Below, piece after piece: positions 1 through 5,310 of a stretch of 6,251 nt of DNA. The notes under the pieces are model-generated. The model ran no database searches. It had not been told where the DNA came from and was given only the letters and a program-made list of their open reading frames with translations. The translations under genes were made by a program, and so were the position numbers. The first letter of the stretch is position 1. The number at the start of each line of letters is the position of its first letter. Source of the stretch: Oscillospiraceae bacterium (GTDB lineage Bacteria; Bacillota; Clostridia; Oscillospirales; Acutalibacteraceae); assembly GCA_031262125.1 (NCBI GenBank), contig JAISII010000172.1:1-6251 (forward strand). The letters are read 5' to 3'.

Positions 1-76
1 AAAGTGTTTGCACATTTTCTTCGCCTTGCTTTAAAGAAAAAACCACTACGGTTTCATAATTTTGCTTTACTGCCAC
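1..76 (-). CDS. rpsF: Ribosomal protein S6, N-terminal fragment (runs off the window)
   Basis: This is the 5' end of a gene read leftward and cut by the window edge, so only 25 codons are visible. The start is GTG at 76-74, seven bases after an AGGAGG ribosome binding site (89-84 on the minus strand). The peptide begins MAVKQNYETVVVFSLKQGEE, which matches the start of bacterial S6: a short lead, the YETVVVFSL first beta strand, then an acidic turn. S6 binds 16S rRNA together with S18 in the 30S platform. In Firmicutes the gene usually heads rpsF-ssb-rpsR; the other two would lie outside the window. A strong promoter and a structured leader directly upstream fit a ribosomal-protein operon. The identification rests on a short peptide but the context supports it well. 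Confidence 0.87.
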   Translation of the reverse strand, partial: MAVKQNYETVVVFSLKQGEENVQTL

Positions 77-102
77 GTTTGCACCTCCTTATGGACATAT
101 GT

Positions 103-226
103 CTGACATTTTATTAAGCGATTTATAACTTAAATTTAACGCCTAAACGGCGAAAAAATCAAGCCGTCATCACCTAAAAGTCAGCAAGGAAAATTGGCCG
201 AGAACCGACAAAGTCAGTCTTCAGCC
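103..226 (-). ncRNA. Structured 5' leader of rpsF, candidate ribosomal-protein autoregulatory RNA
   Basis: Between the predicted transcription start (about 225) and the rpsF ribosome binding site, the minus-strand RNA folds on paper into two modules. The first is a 5' hairpin, 226-196, with 14-bp arms, one mismatch, some G-U pairs and a UUU loop. The second is a three-way junction. Its closing helix pairs CUGACUUUU (184-176) with AAAAUGUCAG (112-103): nine pairs and one bulged U. Inside it sit the hairpins ACGGC/GCCGU (167-163 with 151-147) and UAGGCG...CGCUUA (145-140 with 120-115, plus an inner AUUUA/UAAAU stem). The junction ends 13 bases before AGGAGG. Firmicutes rpsF leaders are known to bind the S6:S18 complex as feedback control. 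I could not match the published consensus base by base, so the class is inferred from position. Confidence 0.5.
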
Positions 227-231
227 TCTAC

Positions 232-259
232 ATTATATCACAAAACCCGCCAATGTCAA
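232..259 (-). promoter_or_regulatory. Strong sigma-A promoter for rpsF, with extended -10
   Basis: On the minus strand a consensus -35 TTGACA (259-254) is followed by a 16-bp spacer and a consensus -10 TATAAT (237-232). TGA just before the -10 makes it an extended -10 (TGnTATAAT). The predicted start is near 225, giving a leader of about 150 nt before the rpsF GTG. The perfect hexamers fit a highly expressed ribosomal-protein operon. Confidence 0.9.
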
Positions 260-356
260 GTTTTGGTGCGATTTTTGTACGTTTTTATGTTTTTATTTTT
301 TAAAAAGCGGTTGCGACTTTTGAAAATTCAAAGTTAGGCTAAAATACACTTTAACA

Positions 357-902
357 CTATTGCTCTCGCTCAAACACAAGCGGCACATCTGCAAACTCAA
401 TTTTTACAATATTGCCCGACGAATTTGCAGTTAGGTTAAACCGCCCGCTGTCGCTGTTTTGCACAAAAACAAACTCATCCTCGCCGGCTTTTGTGTTTTC
501 GGGCTGGGGGTTTTGCTTTAGGGCACCAAGGGCATTAAAAAGGCACTGGGCAACGGCTGTTTTGGGCAGCGTTGCAGACGGCATAATAACTTTTAATCCA
601 CGGTAAGTAGTCGAAATTTGCCCGTCGGCAAGGGTATAGGTAAGTCCGGCTATATCTTCGGGCTTGGTGTATGTCATTGTAATAATGCCCGAAGTTTGGT
701 TGCTGATGCTGCATTTGAATTTTTCGCCGTTGTATTCAACCGAAAATTCGCCCGCAATTGCCGTGTTAATAACCGGCGGTGTCGGCACGGCCTTGCCCTG
801 CATCACGCCCGAACAGCATACCAACGGGAAGCTTGCAAATATTACGGTTAAGCACAGCATAAGTGCGGCAAAGCCGTTGCGGTTTTTGGTTTTTTTAAAC
901 AT
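357..902 (-). CDS. Predicted secreted lipoprotein of unknown function
   Basis: This is a complete 181-residue ORF with an ATG at 902 and AGGTG (912-908) five bases upstream. The N-terminus is basic (MFKKTKNR), then hydrophobic (about residues 11-28), ending in L-V-C-C-S-G. Cys30 is the likely lipidated residue; Cys at -1 of a lipobox is unusual but possible, and Cys29 is the alternative. The mature part is polar and strand-rich (FSVEYNGEKFKCSI, GIITMTYTKPEDIAGLTYTL) and ends in KIEFADVPLVFE. This pattern faintly recalls LolA-like lipoprotein-carrier folds found in clostridial hypothetical proteins, which is a guess. It lies upstream of rpsF on the same strand but should be a separate unit, because rpsF has its own promoter. 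I saw no convincing promoter in 913-1000 and no clear terminator in 260-356. The function is unknown. Confidence 0.72.
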   Translation of the reverse strand: MFKKTKNRNGFAALMLCLTVIFASFPLVCCSGVMQGKAVPTPPVINTAIAGEFSVEYNGEKFKCSISNQTSGIITMTYTKPEDIAGLTYTLADGQISTTYRGLKVIMPSATLPKTAVAQCLFNALGALKQNPQPENTKAGEDEFVFVQNSDSGRFNLTANSSGNIVKIEFADVPLVFEREQ

Positions 903-1012
903 ATATTCACCTGTAAGAGTTTTTTATAATAAGAATTATGCGAATTAAGTTTTTTTAAGAACATCAAATTAACAGCATTTTACAAAAAAGCAAGAAACAG
1001 CCAAAAGAAGAA

Positions 1013-1026
1013 ATTTTACGTAAAAT
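1013..1026. repeat. Perfect 14-bp palindrome ATTTTACGTAAAAT
   Basis: This is a perfect inverted repeat with no spacer, centred between 1019 and 1020, in the divergent region between the lipoprotein gene and the regulator gene. It lies 22 bp upstream of the -35 box of the promoter at 1048-1076. Size, symmetry and position fit a dimeric protein binding site, but no known regulator consensus was recognised. Confidence 0.4.
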
Positions 1027-1047
1027 GCAATTATTTCAAAAAATCAC

Positions 1048-1076
1048 TTGATTTTTATGAGATTTTTGTGTAAAAT
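1048..1076 (+). promoter_or_regulatory. Promoter for the PucR-like regulator
   Basis: TTGATT (1048-1053), a 17-bp spacer and TAAAAT (1071-1076) make a good sigma-A-type promoter. The transcription start would be near 1083, leaving about 80 nt of AT-rich leader before the gene. The hexamers are near consensus and the spacing is optimal. Confidence 0.6.
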
Positions 1077-1161
1077 GTACTTATTAATATTTTATTATTA
1101 AATTAAGTATTATGTTCGGAAGAAAATTAGTATAAAAACTTGAAAGTTAGAGGTGGGTAGT

Positions 1162-2247
1162 TTGTCCGACAAGCTTTACCAAGGGATAATTAATGAGTAC
1201 AAGGAACTGATAGACCGTACAATAGGTGTTGTAGACGACACATCTGCAATTATTGCATGTTCCGAGTTGTCAAAAATCGGCGAGATTATTGATATTATCA
1301 CGTTCGAAACACTGGCAAACACCTCGCCGTTTATTATAGACGGTTGTACATATTTGGCGTTTGGCAACGGCGTGCGTAACGAGGCTGCTGTTTTTGTGCA
1401 GGGCACAGATGAGTATGCACAGCGGCAGGTGCAAATGCTGGGGATTGCTTTTGGCAATGTTAAGCAATATTACGACGAAAAATACGACAAGGGCAACTTT
1501 ATTAAAAATGTAGTTTTAGATAATATTCTGCCCGGTGATATTTACCTTAAAGCCCGAGAGCTGCGTCTTAACAGCGAGGTTACAAGGGTTTGTATGCTTA
1601 TAAAGCTTACCTCTAAAACCGAGGTTTCGGTTTTAGACATTGTTCAAAACCTGTTCCCCGATAAATCCAAGGACTATGTTTTTAACGTAAACGAAACCGA
1701 CATAGCTCTGGTTAAAGAAATAAGACCAAACACCGAAAGCAGCGATTTGGAAAAATTAGCAAGCTCGATAGCCGACACATTAAGCAGCGAGTTTTATACC
1801 CACTGTGTAATCGGTATCGGTTCGGCGGTTACGGGCATTAAAGATTTGGCACATTCGTTTAAAGAAGCTTTGGTAACCATAGAAGTAAGCAAGGTTTTTG
1901 ATAACGAACATAATGTTGTAAGCTATGATAATTTGGGCATTGCCCGTTTAGTGTATCAGCTGCCCACGAATTTGTGCGAAATGTTCTTGCGGGAAGTTTT
2001 TAACCGAGGTTCTATAGAGAATTTGGACAGCGAAACATTGTTTACTATTCAAAAGTTTTTTGAAAATAACCTTAACGTGTCCGAAACCTCACGAAGGCTG
2101 TTTGTTCACCGCAACACACTTGTTTATCGTTTAGAAAAAATCAAAAAACTCACTGGGCTGGATTTGCGGGAGTTTGAAGACGCAATTGTATTTAAAGTGG
2201 CGTTAATGGTTAAAAAATATCTGACCGCACGCCCAACAAAATTTTAA
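1162..2247 (+). CDS. PucR/CdaR-family transcriptional regulator
   Basis: This predicted cytoplasmic DNA-binding regulator has 361 residues. I take TTG at 1162 as the start because GAGGTGG (1150-1156) lies just upstream. An in-frame GTG at 1153 would add three residues but overlaps that ribosome binding site. The C-terminus (about residues 298-355) is a PucR-type helix-turn-helix: FFENNLNVSETSRRLFVHRN, then TLVYRLEKIKKLTGLDL and a closing helix. About residues 130-250 fit the degenerate GGDEF-like middle domain of CdaR-type proteins, and the N-terminal 100 residues may be a sensor; both are inferred. Named members respond to sugar diacids or purines, but nothing here indicates a ligand. It precedes ftsE in the same direction, an arrangement I recall from other clostridia. 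A stem-loop separates the two genes, so cotranscription is uncertain. Confidence 0.87.
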   Translation: MSDKLYQGIINEYKELIDRTIGVVDDTSAIIACSELSKIGEIIDIITFETLANTSPFIIDGCTYLAFGNGVRNEAAVFVQGTDEYAQRQVQMLGIAFGNVKQYYDEKYDKGNFIKNVVLDNILPGDIYLKARELRLNSEVTRVCMLIKLTSKTEVSVLDIVQNLFPDKSKDYVFNVNETDIALVKEIRPNTESSDLEKLASSIADTLSSEFYTHCVIGIGSAVTGIKDLAHSFKEALVTIEVSKVFDNEHNVVSYDNLGIARLVYQLPTNLCEMFLREVFNRGSIENLDSETLFTIQKFFENNLNVSETSRRLFVHRNTLVYRLEKIKKLTGLDLREFEDAIVFKVALMVKKYLTARPTKF

Positions 2248-2262
2248 GTAAACTGTTATTTA

Positions 2263-2299
2263 TGGGTATTTCCCCTGCCAAAATCGGGGGAAATACCTA
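2263..2299 (+). terminator. Stem-loop between regulator and ftsE, possible terminator or attenuator
   Basis: GGTATTTCCCC (2265-2275) pairs with GGGGAAATACC (2287-2297) over an 11-nt loop. A G-U and a T-A pair extend it to 13 bp (2263-2299). It begins 16 bases after the regulator stop codon. The following T-run (2306-2310) is short and starts seven bases after the stem, so termination may be weak or partial. It could equally be a processing site or an RNA-stabilising hairpin inside a longer operon. Confidence 0.55.
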
Positions 2300-2302
2300 A
2301 TA

Positions 2303-2317
2303 TGCTTTTTAAAAGCA
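2303..2317. repeat. Short inverted repeat TGCTTTT-T-AAAAGCA upstream of ftsE
   Basis: Seven-base arms (2303-2309 and 2311-2317) surround a single central base, directly after the stem-loop at 2263-2299 and 34 bp before ftsE. The lack of a loop makes an RNA hairpin poor, so a protein binding site is the better reading. No convincing promoter hexamers were found in 2298-2350; this remains speculative. Confidence 0.3.
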
Positions 2318-2350
2318 AAATTAATTTATGTTATTTTAAGGTAAAACTGT

Positions 2351-3013
2351 ATGATTGAATTTTATAATGTTTCTAAAGTGTACCCGTCGGGTACCCATGC
2401 GTTAAACGGCATAAGCCTGTCTATAAAAACAGGCGAGTTTGTGTTTATTGTTGGGGCGTCGGGTGCGGGTAAAAGCACGTTTTTAAAGCTGATTATGCGT
2501 GAGGAAGAGCCCTCGGGCGGGAGGATTGTCATTAACGGCAAGAACCTAAGCCGTATAAAACGCCGAGAAATACCATATTTACGCCGAGAAATGGGCATTG
2601 TTTTTCAGGATTTTAGGCTTATTGACAAGATGAATGTTTATGACAATGTTGCCTTTGCAATGCGTGCCGTTGGGGCAACGGCGGATGCAATAAAAAAACG
2701 TGTGCCTTACATACTGGAGCTGGTTGGCTTGGCACACAAGGCAAAACGCCGCCCAAGCGAGTTAAGCGGCGGCGAGCAGCAAAGGGTCTCGCTTGCACGC
2801 GCGTTGGTTAACAACCCCTCTATGATAATTGCGGACGAGCCTACCGGGAACATCGACCCGAAAATGTCTTACGAAATTATGAAGCTGCTTAATGCAATTA
2901 ACGAGCAGGGAACAACTGTAATTGTTGTAACCCACGAACACGAGCTTGTTAACAGCTTCCCCGGACGGGTTATAGAAATTAATCAAGGCAAAATTTTGAG
3001 GGATTCGTATTAA
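2351..3013 (+). CDS. ftsE: Cell division ATP-binding protein FtsE
   Basis: FtsE is the cytoplasmic ATPase of the FtsEX complex, which couples ATP hydrolysis to control of peptidoglycan hydrolases at the membrane. It has 220 residues, close to the usual size. All ABC ATPase motifs are present in order: Walker A GASGAGKS (35-42), Q-loop Gln86 in VFQDFRL, signature LSGGEQQR (138-145), Walker B MIIADEP (Asp162, Glu163), D-loop GNIDP, and switch His195 in VTHEHE. The opening MIEFYNVSKVYPSGTHALNG and the FQDFRL sequence are FtsE-like. The ATG at 2351 has AAGGT (2338-2342) eight bases upstream. ftsX follows, and its conserved start lies 80 bp after the ftsE stop, whereas these two genes are often overlapping or nearly so. 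Confidence 0.96.
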   Translation: MIEFYNVSKVYPSGTHALNGISLSIKTGEFVFIVGASGAGKSTFLKLIMREEEPSGGRIVINGKNLSRIKRREIPYLRREMGIVFQDFRLIDKMNVYDNVAFAMRAVGATADAIKKRVPYILELVGLAHKAKRRPSELSGGEQQRVSLARALVNNPSMIIADEPTGNIDPKMSYEIMKLLNAINEQGTTVIVVTHEHELVNSFPGRVIEINQGKILRDSY

Positions 3014-3043
3014 AATTTGAGGTATTTAACTTGTGAAAGGAAG

Positions 3044-3080
3044 CGGCTTTGCATTGGCATTGCAAAAAGCGGCAAAGCCG
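3044..3080 (+). repeat. Hairpin between ftsE and the conserved start of ftsX
   Basis: CGGCTTTGC (3044-3052) and GCAAAGCCG (3072-3080) form a perfect 9-bp inverted repeat around a 19-nt loop. It lies between AAAGGAAG (3036-3043), a good ribosome binding site, and the conserved ATG of ftsX at 3094. The 5' arm contains the alternative TTG start (3049-3051). An overlapping alternative stem (TTGCA 3049-3053 with TGCAA 3061-3065) is also possible. There is no T-run after it, so it is not an intrinsic terminator. Confidence 0.65.
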
Positions 3081-3093
3081 AAAGCTATATAAT

Positions 3094-3990
3094 ATGAGCG
3101 GACTGGGTTATTTAATTAAAGAAGGTTTCCATAGCATATGGAACAATAAAATAATGAGCATTGCATCTATTGGGGTGCTGTTTTCGTGCCTGATTTTGAC
3201 AGGGGCTGCGGCTATGCTGTCGGTTAATGTTTCTCAGGCGGTTGAGAATGTAGGCGAGAGCAATGTTACTACGGTTTATTTAAAAAACGAGGTTTCTTCT
3301 TTGCAAGCAGTGTCGGTTATGAGGGATATTGAGAAAATCGACAATGTTGCGGGTTGCGAGTTCTATTCAAAAGAGGATGCTATTGCATCGTTTAAGGGCG
3401 AGCTGGATAGCGTTTATGAATATATGCAGGGCGATGCAAACCCATTGCCCAATGCTATTAAGGTAACAATGGCAGACCTTGCAAAATATGACGACACAAT
3501 TAAAGAAATTATGAAAATTGAAGAAACTGACAGCTACAGCAACGCCGGCGAGGTTGCAAAAACGCTTACCAGAATAAGCTCGCTTATTGGGAACATGAGC
3601 TTTTGGATTATTTTGGTTTTAAGCATAATTTCGCTGTTTATAATTTCTAACACAATTCGTGCCACTATGTATTCCCGCCGGTACGAAATCAGCATTATGA
3701 AGTCGGTTGGTGCAACCAACACCTTTGTGCGGATTCCGTTTATTGTAGAGGGTATGTTCATCGGGCTTGTGTCGGCTGTGCTTTCTATCTTGGGGCTTAT
3801 GCTGCTCTATAACATTTTAATGGACCTTGTGCAAAGCACAATACCGTTCGATGCAATTCCCTTTGGTTCGGTTGCGGGCGTGATTTCGCTTTGTTTTATA
3901 GTCGCCGGTGTTGGCATAGGCACCTTGGGTGCGTTGTTCTCGATAGGGCGTTACCTTAAAAAAGAGGGTAATGAGATTTTGGGTTGGTAA
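3094..3990 (+). CDS. ftsX: Cell division protein FtsX, FtsEX permease-like subunit
   Basis: FtsX is the membrane partner of FtsE and passes its conformational signal to a hydrolase outside. From ATG 3094 it has 298 residues. The layout is canonical: a short cytoplasmic start (MSGLGYLIKEGFHSIWNNKI), TM1 about 20-46, a large extracellular loop about 47-168, TM2 about 169-190, the conserved cytoplasmic RRYEISIMKSVGAT, TM3 about 213-240, TM4 about 258-284, and a basic tail. I chose ATG 3094 because family similarity begins there. However, no good ribosome binding site lies directly before it. The in-frame TTG at 3049 has AAGGA at ideal spacing and would add 15 basic residues of no evident family match. 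The hydrolase gene starts 36 bp after the stop, fitting one operon. Confidence 0.94.
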   Translation: MSGLGYLIKEGFHSIWNNKIMSIASIGVLFSCLILTGAAAMLSVNVSQAVENVGESNVTTVYLKNEVSSLQAVSVMRDIEKIDNVAGCEFYSKEDAIASFKGELDSVYEYMQGDANPLPNAIKVTMADLAKYDDTIKEIMKIEETDSYSNAGEVAKTLTRISSLIGNMSFWIILVLSIISLFIISNTIRATMYSRRYEISIMKSVGATNTFVRIPFIVEGMFIGLVSAVLSILGLMLLYNILMDLVQSTIPFDAIPFGSVAGVISLCFIVAGVGIGTLGALFSIGRYLKKEGNEILGW

Positions 3991-4026
3991 AATATTATTA
4001 TTATTTCAAATTTAGGAGTTGAAAAA

Positions 4027-5262
4027 ATGAGGAAGACAAAAAGAGCCTTAAAAGCCTTGTGTGCATTTGCACTTGCGGCAAGCATTGTGGTTTTTGCAAG
4101 CACAAGCTTTTACGGCACAGATATTGACGAATTGGAACAGCAGCAGCAAGAGTTGCAAGAACAAAGCGAGGAATATAAGAGAATTTTAGAAGAAACACAA
4201 GACGATATTTCTCAAAAAGAAGAGTATTTGAGTGCTTTGCAAAGCGAGCTTGAAAACTTAAACGAGCAAATTGAAATAAGCCGCAGCAAAATTGATGAGC
4301 TGGACGACCAAATTGTGCAGGCAAAAATTGAAATTAAAGAAGCAAACTACGGCATACAGGGCGGCATTAACACCCTACGCAGCCGTATTAGGGCAATTTA
4401 TATGTCGGGCGATACCTCTACGTTGGAGATTATTTTAGGTGCAAAAGATTTCGGCGATTTTTTAGACAAGGTGCAGCTGGTTAAAACAATTTCTCAGCAC
4501 GACAGCGAAATTATCAGCGACCTGCAAGAAAAATTGGTTGACATTAATGCAAAAAAAGCCGACCTTGATGCCAAAAAAGCAGAGCTTGACAAAGAGCAGG
4601 AAACTTTAGACACCAAACAGGTCGAATATGAAGGTCTGGTAAGCAAAAACCAAGCACTGCTTTCAGATTTGTACGAGCAAAGCGAACATGCATCTCACAT
4701 TATTAACAGCAATTCGTCAGAGATTGACGATATTGAAGACGAGATTAACGCTTATTATGAGGAGCAGGAACGCTTAAAAAAAGAACAAGAGCAAGCAAAT
4801 AATAACGGAGGCAATTACCCCGAATTTTACCCCTCAAACAACGGCGGCTACACATGGCCTTGCCCGGGGTTTTACTACCTTTCTTCTCAGTGGAACGAGA
4901 ACCGAGGTTCTTATAACCACGGAGCGATTGATATTGCCGGCAGCGGAATTATGTGGTCCCCTGTGGTTGCGGCAAGCAGCGGCACGGTAGAGCTTACAAG
5001 CAATTATTGCTCGCATAACTACGGCAAAAGCTGGAGCTGCGGCTGCGGCGGCGGTTACGGCAATTACATAATTATTAACCATGGCGGCGGCTATACCACA
5101 CTTTATGCACATTTGTCCGACCTTAATGTTTCGGTTGGGCAAAGCGTGCAGGCAGGGCAGGTTATCGGTTATGTCGGCTCTACAGGCGAGTCCAGCGGAG
5201 CACATTTGCATTTTGAATGCCGTTATTATGGTTCTAAATATAACCCGATGTCGGAATATTAG
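4027..5262 (+). CDS. Exported coiled-coil M23 (LytM) peptidoglycan hydrolase, EnvC-like, FtsEX partner
   Basis: This 411-residue exported enzyme should cut peptide bonds in peptidoglycan under FtsEX control. The ATG at 4027 has AGGAG (4014-4018) eight bases upstream. Residues 1-24 are a signal peptide, with cleavage likely after VFA. Residues about 33-105 and 155-256 are heptad-rich coiled coil, expected to contact the FtsX outer loop, with a globular stretch (LRSRIRAIYMSGD, LEIILGAKDFGDFL) between. An Asn/Gly-rich linker (258-274) leads to the M23 domain (about 277-408). The catalytic set is complete: zinc ligands His298, Asp302 and His395, with His362 and His393. This differs from E. coli EnvC, which has a degenerate LytM domain. 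An insertion at about 327-342 carries Cys328, Cys338 and Cys340. Well-studied Firmicutes FtsEX partners (PcsB, CwlO) use CHAP or NlpC/P60 domains instead. Confidence 0.93.
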   Translation: MRKTKRALKALCAFALAASIVVFASTSFYGTDIDELEQQQQELQEQSEEYKRILEETQDDISQKEEYLSALQSELENLNEQIEISRSKIDELDDQIVQAKIEIKEANYGIQGGINTLRSRIRAIYMSGDTSTLEIILGAKDFGDFLDKVQLVKTISQHDSEIISDLQEKLVDINAKKADLDAKKAELDKEQETLDTKQVEYEGLVSKNQALLSDLYEQSEHASHIINSNSSEIDDIEDEINAYYEEQERLKKEQEQANNNGGNYPEFYPSNNGGYTWPCPGFYYLSSQWNENRGSYNHGAIDIAGSGIMWSPVVAASSGTVELTSNYCSHNYGKSWSCGCGGGYGNYIIINHGGGYTTLYAHLSDLNVSVGQSVQAGQVIGYVGSTGESSGAHLHFECRYYGSKYNPMSEY

Positions 5263-5302
5263 AGGCAAGAGGCAAGAGACAAGAGGCAAGAGGAAAGAGT
5301 AA
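5261..5302. repeat. Six tandem copies of a 7-bp repeat, consensus AGAGGCA
   Basis: Head-to-tail units from 5261: AGAGGCA, AGAGGCA, AGAGACA, AGAGGCA, AGAGGAA, AGAGTAA. The first two bases of the array are the last two of the hydrolase TAG stop, and the last unit ends eight bases before the next ATG. The array fills nearly the whole 48-bp gap. Units decay toward the 3' end. Some offer weak ribosome-binding words (GAGG, GAAAGAG) for the next gene. It resembles the short tandemly repeated heptamers known from other bacteria; replication slippage is the likely origin. Confidence 0.85.
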
Positions 5303-5310
5303 CAAAAAAT

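Larger units (their letters stand above)
975..1077. repeat. Three GTAAAATG words upstream of the regulator gene, one on its -10 box
   Basis: The divergent intergenic region (903-1161, about 260 bp, no gene) holds GCATTTTAC at 975-983, its inverse GTAAAATGC at 1020-1028, and GTAAAATG at 1070-1077. The copies are about 45 and 50 bp apart. The middle copy sits in a perfect 14-bp palindrome (1013-1026) and the last covers the -10 hexamer of the promoter. They could be operator sites, perhaps for the downstream regulator itself. The DNA is very AT-rich, so chance is a real alternative. Confidence 0.35.

Noticed and set aside
94..103. 10-bp palindrome GACATATGTC next to the rpsF ribosome binding site
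   Set aside because: It is too short and AT-centred to claim alone. Its neighbouring bases are already used in the predicted junction helix.
316..334. Weak hairpin after the lipoprotein gene as a terminator (minus strand)
   Set aside because: It has only about seven A/T-rich pairs with a bulge and no immediate T-run; not convincing as a terminator.
412..948. Overlapping plus-strand ORFs opposite the lipoprotein gene
   Set aside because: They lack ribosome binding sites and recognisable domains. The minus-strand frame has a start, a ribosome binding site and a signal sequence.
3044..3080. ftsE-ftsX hairpin as an intrinsic terminator
   Set aside because: The 3' flank is AAAGCTATATAAT with no T-run, and the two genes encode subunits of one complex.
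5261..5302. Heptamer array as a small CRISPR
   Set aside because: The 7-bp units are directly adjacent with no spacers, so it is a simple tandem repeat.
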